Of a DNA stretch of 48,938 nt, positions 26,372-34,814 are shown piece by piece. This DNA comes from Planctomycetota bacterium (GTDB lineage Bacteria > Planctomycetota > Planctomycetia > Pirellulales > Lacipirellulaceae): assembly GCA_013286045.1 (NCBI GenBank), contig JABDGM010000023.1, forward strand, positions 1 through 48,938. The letters are read 5' to 3'. The notes under the pieces are model-generated. The model saw nothing but the letters and a program-made list of their open reading frames with translations. It searched no databases and was not told the DNA's origin. The position numbers and the translations under genes are program-made. The first letter of the stretch is position 1. Each line of letters starts with the position of its first letter.

Positions 26372-28302
26372 GCATAGCCTTCGCCCCGCCGGTTGATCGA
26401 ACCAAGCAGTTCTCGCTCCTCACGGCCGACGACCTGCATTTATTCAACGAGGGGACACATTACGATTTATGGAGGAAACTCGGTGCTCACGTCGTCGAAC
26501 ATGACGACACCCTCGGCACCTATTTCGCCGTCTGGGCTCCAAACGCGAAATCCTTAAACGTGGTGGGCGATTTCAACCATTGGAACAAAAGCGAAACCCC
26601 TCTCGCCCAGCGCGGCTCCTCCGGGATTTGGGAAGGTTTCGTGCCGAATGTTGGCGCAGGCTCATCGTATAAGTATCACATCACATCCCGCGCCAACGCC
26701 TACGAAGTCGACAAGGCCGATCCTCTCGCCTTTCGCGAGCAACCGGGCGGCGGACGTGCCTCGGTCGTTTGGGACCTCACATACGACTGGCAGGACAGCG
26801 CCTGGATGGAATTACGCGGTAGCCATAACAGTCTCAATTCCCCAATTTCTATCTACGAGCTGCACATCGGTTCCTGGCGCCGAGTTGCGAATGAAAACAA
26901 TCGCTCGCTCACCTACCGCGAACTTGCGTTCGACCTGGCCGATCACGTGAAGCAGTTGGGCTTCACCCATGTCGAATTTATGCCAGTCATGGAGCACCCG
27001 TTCTTCGGCTCCTGGGGCTACCAGACGACCGGCTACTTCGCACCCACCAGCCGCTTTGGCACGCCGCAAGACTTCAAATTCCTAGTCGATCATCTACACC
27101 AACAGGGCATCGGGGTAATTCTCGATTGGGTACCGTCCCACTTCCCGCACGACGAGCACGGCCTCGCCTATTTCGATGGTACTCATCTCTACGAACATAA
27201 CGATCCAAAGCAACGCATCCAGCCCGATTGGAACAGTTACGTCTTCAACTTCGGCCGCAGCGAAGTCCGCAGCTTCCTCATTAGCAACGCGATGTACTGG
27301 CTAGAGGAATATCACGTCGATGGACTGCGCGTCGACGCCGTCGCCAGCATGCTCTACCTCGATTACTCCCGCAAAGCTGGGGAGTGGATTCCCAATAAAT
27401 TTGGCGGCCGCGAAAACATCGAGGCGATCGACTTCCTTCGCCAGTTCAACACCGCCGTTTACGCCAAACATCCCGATGTCCAAACCATGGCCGAAGAATC
27501 AACCGCTTGGCCCCTCGTCTCGCGTCCGACCTACGTCGGCGGCCTCGGCTTCGGTCTCAAATGGGACATGGGCTGGATGCACGACACGCTCGCCTACATG
27601 GCCGAAGACCCCGTCCACCGCAAATACCATCACGGCCAACTCACGTTCCGCATGATCTACGCGTTCAACGAAAACTTCGTCCTGCCGCTTTCGCACGACG
27701 AGGTTGTCCACGGCAAACGCTCGCTCCTCTCCAAAATGCCAGGCGACGACTGGCAGAAACTGGCAAACCTGCGACTGCTCTTGGCATACATGTACAGCTC
27801 CCCCGGCAAGAAGCTGCTGTTCATGGGCACCGAACTCGCCCAATGGGAAGAATGGAACCACGACGATCAGCTCCCCTGGCACGCCTTCGATGACCCCGAC
27901 CGCCGCGCCCTCAGCCGTCTCCTCGCCACCCTGAACGAAACTTACCGCAACGAACCCGCACTTCACGCACTCGACTGCGATCCCGCCGGCTTCGAATGGA
28001 TCGATACCAACGACTCCGAGCGAAGCGTGATCAGCTACCTCCGTAAATCGCCCGACGGCCGCGAGCAGATCGCCGTCGTCTGCAACTTCACGCCAGTACC
28101 GCGCCACAACTATCGAATCGGCGCACCGCGCGGCGGGTTCTGGCGCGAACTCCTCAACACCGACGCCAGCGAACACGGCGGCAGCGGCCAGGGCAACATG
28201 GGAGGCGTCGAAGCCTCGCCAGTCCCCTGCTTCGGCCGCATGCACTCGCTCACACTCACTCTGCCGCCGCTCGGCGCTGTATTCTTAAAGTCCGACGGCT
28301 AA
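26368..28302 (+). CDS. glgB: 1,4-alpha-glucan branching enzyme
   Basis: About 644 residues, the short GlgB form with one N-terminal carbohydrate-binding beta-sandwich (YFAVWAPNAKSLNVVGDFNHWN) before the GH13_9 barrel. The catalytic residues are Asp323 (GLRVDAVASMLYLDYSR), Glu376 (TMAEESTAWP) and Asp444 (LSHDEVVHGKRS). The spacings of 53 and 121 equal those of E. coli Asp405/Glu458/Asp526. The enzyme introduces alpha-1,6 branches into the glucan made by GlgE. The ATG overlaps the treS-mak stop by four bases, so translation is probably coupled. The C-terminal beta domain ends in SLTLTLPPLGAVFLK. It is the last gene of the operon. Confidence 0.96.
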   Translation: MSIAFAPPVDRTKQFSLLTADDLHLFNEGTHYDLWRKLGAHVVEHDDTLGTYFAVWAPNAKSLNVVGDFNHWNKSETPLAQRGSSGIWEGFVPNVGAGSSYKYHITSRANAYEVDKADPLAFREQPGGGRASVVWDLTYDWQDSAWMELRGSHNSLNSPISIYELHIGSWRRVANENNRSLTYRELAFDLADHVKQLGFTHVEFMPVMEHPFFGSWGYQTTGYFAPTSRFGTPQDFKFLVDHLHQQGIGVILDWVPSHFPHDEHGLAYFDGTHLYEHNDPKQRIQPDWNSYVFNFGRSEVRSFLISNAMYWLEEYHVDGLRVDAVASMLYLDYSRKAGEWIPNKFGGRENIEAIDFLRQFNTAVYAKHPDVQTMAEESTAWPLVSRPTYVGGLGFGLKWDMGWMHDTLAYMAEDPVHRKYHHGQLTFRMIYAFNENFVLPLSHDEVVHGKRSLLSKMPGDDWQKLANLRLLLAYMYSSPGKKLLFMGTELAQWEEWNHDDQLPWHAFDDPDRRALSRLLATLNETYRNEPALHALDCDPAGFEWIDTNDSERSVISYLRKSPDGREQIAVVCNFTPVPRHNYRIGAPRGGFWRELLNTDASEHGGSGQGNMGGVEASPVPCFGRMHSLTLTLPPLGAVFLKSDG

Positions 28303-28529
28303 CGCCGTTCGCCATCGCACTGCGCGGCGATTGGCAAAATCGAGGATCTAAAGGAGTTACGATCGTCCGATTTAGATCGGCTCATACGTCGCGAGCTTAC
28401 GACCTGTCGGTCAAAGCTGCATATGGGCCAGAGGGCCCGGTTGGGATTGCAGCAGAGAATAGATTTTGGTCCGCCCCCGAATAAAGATACAGTAACCCTT
28501 CAGCCGGAACAACATGCGAGGAGTGGCCA

Positions 28530-29231
28530 ATGTTATTTAAGACCGCGGTTTTCTTAACATTTCTCTCGGCATCGCCTACTCTTGCCGCCGTCGAAGTCGA
28601 CCAGCTATATCTGGCGCCTTTGTCCGTGAGTGAGGTCTTGGACCATGCCGACGAATATATGGCTCAGACTTTTACGACTCACCATAGCGGTTCGCTCGTG
28701 AGCATCGGCATCCAAGTGGATATTTTTGGCAATAGCAGTACGCCCCAATCGCGAGATGGCATTACTGACGGCCTCCATGTGCAACTCACCCACCTCGCCC
28801 CTACTGGCGAACCAGATTTGAGTCAGGTCCTGGCCACGTGGGTCATCGATCCGCTTAATATCCCCTTTCAATCTTCCAACGTGCCGATCACGAGCACCGA
28901 CCTATCTGCATTCAATTTGCATGTCAACGCGGGCGATCAGCTTGCAATCGTGGTAAATACAAGCTACCTGGATACGACGCATTCAGAAAATCGTAGCTAT
29001 GGTTGGCTATTGTCTCCGAACGGCGACACCGTATTTGGAGGAGTGTTCTACGTTTACTCGCCATTGCTCACCCCAAACTGGGTTTACCATCGCAGTAGCG
29101 TCGATCCATTGTTCACGGCAGATGGAGGATTTCAGGTTTTGGTGGATACGGTTCCTGAGCCGGCGTCAGTAGTTTTAATGTTCCTTGGGGCCGCAATGGG
29201 AAGTAGTCGCGTTAAACGCCGACGCATGTAG
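28530..29231 (+). CDS. Small PEP-CTERM exported protein of unknown function
   Basis: About 233 residues. A signal peptide (MLFKTAVFLTFLSASPTLAA) is followed by a single beta-rich domain (DEYMAQTFTTHHSGSLVSIGIQVDI, in outline, and LSAFNLHVNAGDQLAIVVN), of the kind seen in carbohydrate-binding-like jelly rolls. The C-terminus is VPEPASVVLMFLGAAMGSSRVKRRRM, a PEP-CTERM tail with a basic end. GAGGAG lies seven bases before the ATG. The gap from glgB is 227 bases, so an own promoter is likely. No precise family is recognised. Confidence 0.82.
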   Translation: MLFKTAVFLTFLSASPTLAAVEVDQLYLAPLSVSEVLDHADEYMAQTFTTHHSGSLVSIGIQVDIFGNSSTPQSRDGITDGLHVQLTHLAPTGEPDLSQVLATWVIDPLNIPFQSSNVPITSTDLSAFNLHVNAGDQLAIVVNTSYLDTTHSENRSYGWLLSPNGDTVFGGVFYVYSPLLTPNWVYHRSSVDPLFTADGGFQVLVDTVPEPASVVLMFLGAAMGSSRVKRRRM

Positions 29232-29577
29232 CACTCCCCCAACGGGTTAAAACCAATCCAAAACCCAACAGCTCGCAATTTTTTTCTTGCAATTGCCAAA
29301 TACGAACGCTACTATGCACCTCGCTGGGAAAGTTGCCCTATTCTTTGAACCTGCTGACCGCAATTTCTGAATGACTTCGATCACGCGACGCCTCAACTGA
29401 TTCCTTCAGTTTCCGCCGCGTTTCTGTAACGAAGTCGGTCGCCGGCCACAACATTCGGTTGCATTGCCGCATTCATCCCTTTTGCGTTTTCCGCACGGGA
29501 AACATGCCGGCAACTACTTCGATGCAGACTTTTTCGATGTCACGACACAACAAATTCCAATTGAAAGGTACACGCTA
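29232..29577. other. Intergenic stretch before the next PEP-CTERM gene
   Basis: About 346 bases without a believable gene. An in-frame extension of the downstream gene back to 29464 exists but has no ribosome binding site and lacks signal-peptide character. A GCAA-T7C-TTGC motif at about 29276-29291 could be a weak terminator for the upstream gene. GAAAGG (29563-29568) is the ribosome binding site for 29578. Confidence 0.4.
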
Positions 29578-30375
29578 ATGGCACTCCCTCTACCGCTTAA
29601 AACGCGAATCGCCAAACCGGCTTCTTGCTTGCTCACAAGTGCACTCGCTCTTCTCGTCGGCTCGCCCGCACTGGCCACCCTCATCGATTTCGAAACGACG
29701 CCAGCCGGCGTCACGCCTGTCGATGACGCACCACTTTCGCAATTCACTCCGTACGCCTTCCCAGGACTGAACATCAGCTTCGGGCTGGACTCCAACAGTG
29801 ATGGCATCGTCGACACCGACACCGTTTTCGAGCACGCCGGCCTCGACCCCAGTGAACCGCCCAACGGCGGATTCTCGGGATCATCCGGCACCGACACCGC
29901 CGATCCCGGCTACACATCCCAACTAGGCAACTGGTTCCTGCGCTCACCCGTCGGCGGCTCCGACTTCGGCTTGCTAGTGATCACTTACTCAAGCTCGGCC
30001 CCCGTCACCGCCGCCAGCGGCGAAATCTGGGACATCGACGGCACCCAGCAACCTGGTGGCCCCCCCGGATTTACCGAGGAATACACGGTCCGCGCCTATG
30101 ACACTGCCAACAATTTGCTGGCCACCCAAATATCACCGCTCGGAGTTCTCGACTCTGCATTTGCGCCGCTCGACGGCGAGCCCTGGACTTTTTCATTCAG
30201 CGGCCTCACCGCAGGCATCGGAAAGATTACCGTCGATTTCACCGGCACCAAACCCGCGGGCATCGGCCTGGCGTTCAACAACTTCAATCCAACAGCGGCC
30301 GCGACTCCAGAACCGAGCAGCTTGGTACTCGCACTGTTCACGATCGCAATCTCGGCACTTCAACGAAAACGATGA
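29578..30375 (+). CDS. PEP-CTERM exported protein, jelly-roll-like
   Basis: About 265 residues. The ATG at 29578 has GAAAGG nine bases upstream and gives a clear signal peptide (PLKTRIAKPASCLLTSALALLVG, cleavage after ALA). The mature part begins TLIDFETTPAGVTPVDD and contains FPGLNISFGLDSNSDGIVDTD, a Ca-binding-like Asp-rich stretch, then EYTVRAYDTANNLLAT and GIGLAFNNF, a pattern of exported 'choice-of-anchor' beta-sandwich proteins. The tail TPEPSSLVLALFTIAISALQRKR is a PEP-CTERM signal. Its last 27 bases are nearly repeated at 31906-31932 in a decayed copy. It is convergent with the gene at 30415, with a perfect hairpin between. Confidence 0.84.
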   Translation: MALPLPLKTRIAKPASCLLTSALALLVGSPALATLIDFETTPAGVTPVDDAPLSQFTPYAFPGLNISFGLDSNSDGIVDTDTVFEHAGLDPSEPPNGGFSGSSGTDTADPGYTSQLGNWFLRSPVGGSDFGLLVITYSSSAPVTAASGEIWDIDGTQQPGGPPGFTEEYTVRAYDTANNLLATQISPLGVLDSAFAPLDGEPWTFSFSGLTAGIGKITVDFTGTKPAGIGLAFNNFNPTAAATPEPSSLVLALFTIAISALQRKR

Positions 30376-30381
30376 AGTGGA

Positions 30382-30403
30382 AAAATAGTGCGCGGACTAT
30401 TTT
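30382..30403. terminator. Bidirectional terminator between convergent PEP-CTERM genes
   Basis: AAAATAGT-GCGCGG-ACTATTTT forms a perfect eight-base stem. The A/T-rich outer arms give a T-run on either strand. It lies seven bases after the plus-strand stop (30375) and twelve bases from the end of the minus-strand gene (30415). Confidence 0.7.
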
Positions 30404-30414
30404 GTGCGCAACTG

Positions 30415-31686
30415 CTAAATCGAGTTGCGTTTGAATCTGCGCGTAGGGAGCGCAAGGCTAACGAGACCAAGATAAAAGAGAGTTAATGACGTCGGCTCTG
30501 GCACAGGCTCCGCGATTGCGATGCCGTTTACGCCGTTCAGAAGTTGGTACTGAAATGCCAAACGCCCACTGCCGTCCGTGTCGAGACCAAACGAACTATA
30601 GGCTAGGTTGGTTACGGTGCTTCCGAAGAGCGTGTCGCCGATGTGGATGACTGAAACGAGAGGTCCACCACCATTGCGCGCAATAATGCCAGGACCGCCT
30701 GATCCTCTACTACCATTATAAAGTGCTAGAAAGGCGACCCAATTGCCCGCAATCGTCGGACTAGAGAAACCTTGCATGGGGCCAGGAAATGGCCCGGGGT
30801 CGCCCGTCTTCGCAATCGCAGTTATCGCTCCACCGTTGCCGGTAAAGATGCCGCTTCCACTCCCCAGAGGGAACACGGTGCTCTTGTAGTTAGCGAAGAA
30901 TGCAACCGTGTCACCGCTCAGATCATAGTTGTCGGTGCTCCCACCGACAAAGTTTGTGAAAGTTCCGGTTGGCGCCGGATCGCCCGTCTTGACGATCGTC
31001 GTTTTGGAACCACCACGACTTGTGAAGATGCCGAAACTGCCGCTGCCAAACACGCCGCCAAACGCCACGTTGCCGCCGCTAATCGATGGAGGGTAAAACC
31101 CTTCTGAGAAGGTGCCACTTGGCGCGGCGTCATTGATCTTCACGATTGTTGTTATGACACCCCCGCTGTCAGTGAAGAGACCAGGATCAGAAGCAAATGC
31201 TACCGTGTTGCCATCGATTGCCGAACCTTGCAAAACGCTGCCGAACTTAACACCAGGAGCTGGCGAAGGATCGCCCGGTTTGACAAGCGTGTTTAGTGGG
31301 CCACCCGTGCCGGTGAACAGAGACCGATTACCGCCCGACCCGTGGTCGGCGGTAAAAGCTGTGACGCCGCCTGCAATCACAGGTCGGCTGAAACTGAATA
31401 ATGTATCGCCAGCTCCAGACGGGAAAGGCGCCGGATCAGTGCTTTTTACGATGGGAACAAGCGACCCGCCGTTGCATGAATAGATAGCGGAAATGCCAGC
31501 CATGTTCACCTCAAACGCTACGGCGCCGTCGCTAATTGCCGGCGTCTGGAAGCTCGCGTGGGGAAGCGAGCTACTCGTCGAATCCGCGACACTCGTAAAA
31601 ACGTATGCTGCATCAGCAGTTGATGCAGCCAGTAATGCCGTTGCGTTTAAGAAAATGCAAACTCTGACAGCAAAGCCGTATCGCAT
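30415..31686 (-). CDS. PEP-CTERM protein with about six beta repeats
   Basis: About 423 residues. The signal peptide (MRYGFAVRVCIFLNATALLAAS, cleavage near ADA) is followed by repeats of about 55-65 residues built as 'P.I.GG.VAF.......GIFT..GG..TTIVK.GDPAP.GTF', for example SIDGNTVAF-like, SGGNVAFGGVFGSGSFGIFT and SGDTVAFFANYKS. These suggest a beta-propeller. The C-terminus is VPEPTSLTLFYLGLVSLALPTRRFKR, a PEP-CTERM tail. No catalytic motif is visible. The repeats resemble DUF7453-like exported proteins, but I cannot confirm that name. No clear ribosome binding site was found. Confidence 0.82.
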   Translation of the reverse strand: MRYGFAVRVCIFLNATALLAASTADAAYVFTSVADSTSSSLPHASFQTPAISDGAVAFEVNMAGISAIYSCNGGSLVPIVKSTDPAPFPSGAGDTLFSFSRPVIAGGVTAFTADHGSGGNRSLFTGTGGPLNTLVKPGDPSPAPGVKFGSVLQGSAIDGNTVAFASDPGLFTDSGGVITTIVKINDAAPSGTFSEGFYPPSISGGNVAFGGVFGSGSFGIFTSRGGSKTTIVKTGDPAPTGTFTNFVGGSTDNYDLSGDTVAFFANYKSTVFPLGSGSGIFTGNGGAITAIAKTGDPGPFPGPMQGFSSPTIAGNWVAFLALYNGSRGSGGPGIIARNGGGPLVSVIHIGDTLFGSTVTNLAYSSFGLDTDGSGRLAFQYQLLNGVNGIAIAEPVPEPTSLTLFYLGLVSLALPTRRFKRNSI

Positions 31687-31868
31687 TGGAACAACCGCCG
31701 GTTCGTGATTGGATTAGGCTAGCCTCGATAGTGGTTAGATGAATCGCCATCTTACCACCAATGTGGGGAGTCTTCAAATAATCGTCCGGAATGGAGTTCA
31801 CCTCTTCATGTTTTGCACCCTTATCTGGAACCCCTATTCGCCAAGCGAAATTCAAAAAAAAACTGCGG

Positions 31869-31961
31869 ATGGCTTCTGCACGCAAAAAAAGCTCGGCGCT
31901 CGTTCTCATCACGGTCGCAATCTCGGCCCTTCAACGACGCCAGTTGATGAAGCGTAGTTGA
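31869..31961 (+). pseudogene. Remnant of a PEP-CTERM C-terminal tail
   Basis: This 30-codon open stretch reads MASARKK, then SSALVLITVAISALQRR, then QLMKRS. It closely matches the membrane helix and basic end of the protein at 29578-30375 (SSLVLALFTIAISALQRKR). At DNA level, 31906-31932 and the matching 27 bases of that gene differ at only two positions. The PEP motif and any upstream domain are missing, and the frame upstream is unrelated. It is most likely the leftover of a duplicated PEP-CTERM gene. A functional micropeptide is less likely, because no ribosome binding site is seen. Confidence 0.6.
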
Positions 31962-31969
31962 AAGCAAAC

Positions 31970-32002
31970 GGGGCAGAACTATTCAAAGAATAGCTCTGCC
32001 CC
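31970..32002. terminator. Strong stem-loop at the end of two convergent units
   Basis: GGGGCAGAACTATTC-AAA-GAATAGCTCTGCCCC pairs 14 of 15 positions around a three-base loop. It follows the PEP-CTERM tail remnant on the plus strand and the end of the minus-strand gene at 32037. Its placement suits a bidirectional terminator that survived the decay of the plus-strand gene. There is no T-run. Confidence 0.7.
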
Positions 32003-32036
32003 GCAGATTAACCTATTGCATCGACTTCACGTTGAT

Positions 32037-33374
32037 CTAGATCCAAGCGTTCGATCGGCGAAACGCAAGCCCGACCGCCGCGCAGGTTGCCAGAAGTAAG
32101 CTAGCCGGTTCCGGAACAGCATCAAACCGTGCCACATACGCGTCGACATCACCATTGAAGTAACTGTTGTTAGGATTCATGCTGTCGGGAACATCTCGCG
32201 AGATGTCACCCGATATATACACGTGGCCGGCCTTATCTACCGCGATCCCTGTAGCCTCATCCCGTTCAGGAGTGCCAAACTCCTGAAGCCAAAGCAAGTT
32301 CCCAGAAGGGTCGTACTTCGCCCACATGGAATTCGCGACACCGCTCAGCTGACCCGGAATATCGAATGTTTCGCCGGCCACGTACACATTGCCCGACGCG
32401 TCGAGCGTGACATGCGTTAGATCATCGAAAGTTCGCATGGCGATCTGCCGCTGCCAAAGAAGCACGCCGTTCGTGTCGTACTTCGCGACGACTCCGTCGG
32501 TCGCAACGTAACCGTACGCATTGTCGTAATAGGAGTTCGTCGATCCGACAACGTACAAATCACCTGCTGAATCGAGGACCGAATCATACAGTTCCGTGTG
32601 CCGCCCACCAACCACCGACAAATTCGGCGTGATCCGCCATAGGACATTTCCGTTTGGGTCAAGTTTCGCAATGTAGGTGTCTACCGAAGCGCGCATCCCC
32701 GTGACGAATATATTCTCGGACGAGTCGATTGATATCGCATTCGTAAAATCCCCTAGCGCATCTGGAAATTCCTTGCGCCACGTTTCGCTTCCATCAGACG
32801 CGTACTTGATGATATAGCCGTCGGTTGGATGACTAACGTTCCCGGGCACAATAAATCCATTAGTCGACCCCGACACATACACGTTCCCGATGAAATCTAC
32901 CGCGAGATCCGAGTTGAAAACATTGTTGGGGTTTGGCAGACCCACGTGCGCTTCCCAAAGGCGGTTACCGCTCGAGTCGTATTTCACCAGGAAACCGTTC
33001 GTCCCGCCTGGATACCGGTAGGTATCGCCGGCCATGTAAACGTTGTTCGACGAATCGACTACAACGCCGTGAGGCTGTTCGGCTACTCCCGTCGAATAGG
33101 CCGGTGCTAGCCATTGTTGAGTTCCAGCCGGGTTATATTTCGCCACAAAGCCAGGCTCCGGCCCGCTGACGCCGCTTCCATAGATTGGCCCCGTTTCGCC
33201 TGCCACGTAAATCTGGTCATTCGAATCGACCGCGACTCCATCGGCCCCATCTCGTTGGTTGAAAAAACCCGTTTGCATCCAGGTCATCGTGTATGCTTGG
33301 CTGTCGGCGGCCGCGCGCAGGACCGGCAATCCGCCGGTCGCGGCAATAATAAGCAAAATCTGTTTCGCGTTCAT
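32037..33374 (-). CDS. SBBP-like beta-propeller PEP-CTERM protein
   Basis: About 445 residues. The ATG at 33374 has GAGG seven bases upstream and gives the signal MNAKQILLIIAATGGLPVLRA. The mature protein is made of repeats of about 50 residues with the pattern 'G.AVD..GNVYVAG.T.......VAKYD..GN.LW' (VAVDSNDQIYVAGET, VVDSSNNVYMAGDT, AVDFIGNVYVSGST, SIDSSENIFVTGM, TLDASGNVYVAGET, AVDKAGHVYISGD). These are SBBP-type blades of a propeller. The end VPEPASLLLATCAAVGLAFRRS is a PEP-CTERM tail. No catalytic residues are recognised. It is probably an exported, exosortase-processed surface protein. Confidence 0.87.
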   Translation of the reverse strand: MNAKQILLIIAATGGLPVLRAAADSQAYTMTWMQTGFFNQRDGADGVAVDSNDQIYVAGETGPIYGSGVSGPEPGFVAKYNPAGTQQWLAPAYSTGVAEQPHGVVVDSSNNVYMAGDTYRYPGGTNGFLVKYDSSGNRLWEAHVGLPNPNNVFNSDLAVDFIGNVYVSGSTNGFIVPGNVSHPTDGYIIKYASDGSETWRKEFPDALGDFTNAISIDSSENIFVTGMRASVDTYIAKLDPNGNVLWRITPNLSVVGGRHTELYDSVLDSAGDLYVVGSTNSYYDNAYGYVATDGVVAKYDTNGVLLWQRQIAMRTFDDLTHVTLDASGNVYVAGETFDIPGQLSGVANSMWAKYDPSGNLLWLQEFGTPERDEATGIAVDKAGHVYISGDISRDVPDSMNPNNSYFNGDVDAYVARFDAVPEPASLLLATCAAVGLAFRRSNAWI

Positions 33375-33986
33375 GAGCATGCCTCGATAAAAAATGGGGA
33401 ATGAATGAGACGCCCTACACACTAACGCGCTGCGAGCAACACAGCAACTTTTCACGACTCAGCGCGGTGCTTTCCTTACCGCCTGGCCTCAAGAATTTTG
33501 TTGCTTTTGGGCCAAGACCTGTGATATGACGAGTTGTCGTCTACTTGCCCATAGCGACAGCTAGAAGTCGCGGAATCCCTTACGCCGTATTTCGCGTGCG
33601 GTATTTCGCAAGGCGCAGCAATTAGTACTCTGCGCTCCGTACCAAGTACGTTTGCTCTTTGACAATTTATTCCCTGCGACGCCTGACCGCGTCGGACCGC
33701 AATCGGCCGAAATGAAGTTGCCCAGTTTTGCATGGGTGCGCGCGCATCCAAGCCAGGATATCGCGGGCAGATCGCCCGTCGCGGCGCGCAAAATCGAATT
33801 CATTTTGCACGTCGATGTGGGGCCCCCTTTCGATCGAGCAAAACTCGCAGAAAGGTTGCTCAACCACAGCGCGCAAAAAAACGCCGAGCGTCGTCGGATT
33901 ACTCCAACAACCACTCGGCGTCTTTGTCCCGTTACGCAGCATCGCTTAGCGGCAGCCGCGTCGCGTGTTCGCAGACCCGAATCGGC
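33375..33986. other. 612-base gene-free region between PEP-CTERM and HU genes
   Basis: I see no believable gene. Visible items are a nine-base direct repeat GTATTTCGC at 33587-33595 and 33601-33609, a small dyad GCGCAG/CTGCGC at 33613-33635, and the HU terminator at 33875-33921. An unrecognised small RNA cannot be excluded. Confidence 0.4.
33875..33921 (-). terminator. Rho-independent terminator of the HU-like gene
   Basis: Read on the minus strand, ACGCCGAG and CTCGGCGT form an eight-base stem with a 25-base loop, followed immediately by a run of seven T. It starts about 65 bases after the HU gene stop. This is the clearest intrinsic terminator in the window. Confidence 0.75.
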
Positions 33987-34313
33987 CTACGACACAAAGT
34001 CCTTAAGCTTCTTCAGCGGACGAACCTTAACGACGTTGCGGGCCGGCTTGGCCTTGAACGTGGTCGGTTCACCCGTGAACGGGTTCGTGCCTTGGCGCTC
34101 TTTCGTCGCTGGCTTGTGTTGGACCACGATCTTGGCCAGGCCATGGATCGTGAAAGTCTTCGACGTGCCGCGGCCGCTAAGGGCCTTCTTAATTTGCTCG
34201 TTCAACGCATCGAATACGTTGCTGACATCGCGCTTCGACAAGCCAGTTGACTCGGCAATGCTCGAGAAAACTTCGGTCTTTGTCGGTGGCTTGGTGGTAG
34301 TGGCCTTCGCCAT
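33987..34313 (-). CDS. HU-family DNA-binding protein
   Basis: 108 residues. A Thr/Lys-rich start (MAKATTTKPP) precedes the HU fold: TKTEVFSSIAESTGLSKRDVSNVFDAL is the helical dimer part (in outline), and the DNA-binding arm reads TNPFTGEPTTFKAKPARNVVKVRP, close to the usual RNPxTGexixipa motif. HU bends and compacts DNA. The N-terminal extension and Lys-rich end make it longer than the 90-residue E. coli HU. GGAGGAA lies nine bases before the ATG. It is a single-gene unit with its own terminator downstream. IHF is less likely given the arm sequence. Confidence 0.94.
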   Translation of the reverse strand: MAKATTTKPPTKTEVFSSIAESTGLSKRDVSNVFDALNEQIKKALSGRGTSKTFTIHGLAKIVVQHKPATKERQGTNPFTGEPTTFKAKPARNVVKVRPLKKLKDFVS

Positions 34314-34814
34314 TGAACTGATTCCTCCAGACTGTTTGGTGCAGGGAAAGGGTCGCTAAACCGTACAACGTACCTACATCCGTGCATTGTGAAGGTGCAA
34401 ATTAAAGCGTGCTGGTACTCGAACACAAGTCGGAAAATGCCGGTTTTGCCGATAAATACGGCAGTTTTTAGCACCAGGCCTCCTTGGGGATCGTAGAAAG
34501 CGAGGCAATTCACTTCCTAGCCAAGCCGTTTCCGTGCCCCCTACAGCTCGCCTCTCCCGGCGCCGTTTGGCAACTTGATCGATCCGCCATAGGCTGTAAG
34601 ATGAAGTATAGCTTTAGGTTACGCGGGAAATGGCACGGCGAGCAAACACCAGGGAGATGCCGCGCCATGTTCACCTAAGCCGTTTGAGCCGACGCGGGAA
34701 TGCCTAATCGGGACCGCATTCCTCGATTTGGCGGATTCCTCTACGTGATTGCCGACGAGCCCCCAGGGATCGGCTAAACCGCTCCCAGGGAAGCTTCCAG
34801 CCCGAAGGATCGCC
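34314..34814. other. Divergent region between HU and the seven-gene train
   Basis: About 500 bases without a convincing gene. On the minus strand TTGTGT-16-TTTAAT (about 34399-34428) is a possible HU promoter. On the plus strand TGCCG-ATAAATA-CGGCA followed by GTTTTT (34448-34470) looks like a short terminator or leader hairpin. AAGGA (34806-34810 area) is the ribosome binding site for 34815. Confidence 0.35.

Larger units (their letters stand above)
31687..32036. other. Gene-poor stretch containing a decayed PEP-CTERM tail and a terminator
   Basis: Between the divergent-facing start of the gene at 31686 and the end of the gene at 32037 there is no intact gene. 31687-31868 shows nothing I can name and must hold the promoter of the 30415 gene. 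31869-31961 is the tail remnant and 31970-32002 a strong hairpin. Confidence 0.5.

Noticed and set aside
28303..28529. Imperfect inverted repeat after glgB as a terminator
   Set aside because: GCC(G/A)..TCGCC arms pair only with several mismatches and there is no T-run.
33652..34359. A 235-codon plus-strand frame covering the HU gene
   Set aside because: It runs antisense through HU and through the HU terminator, with no domain.
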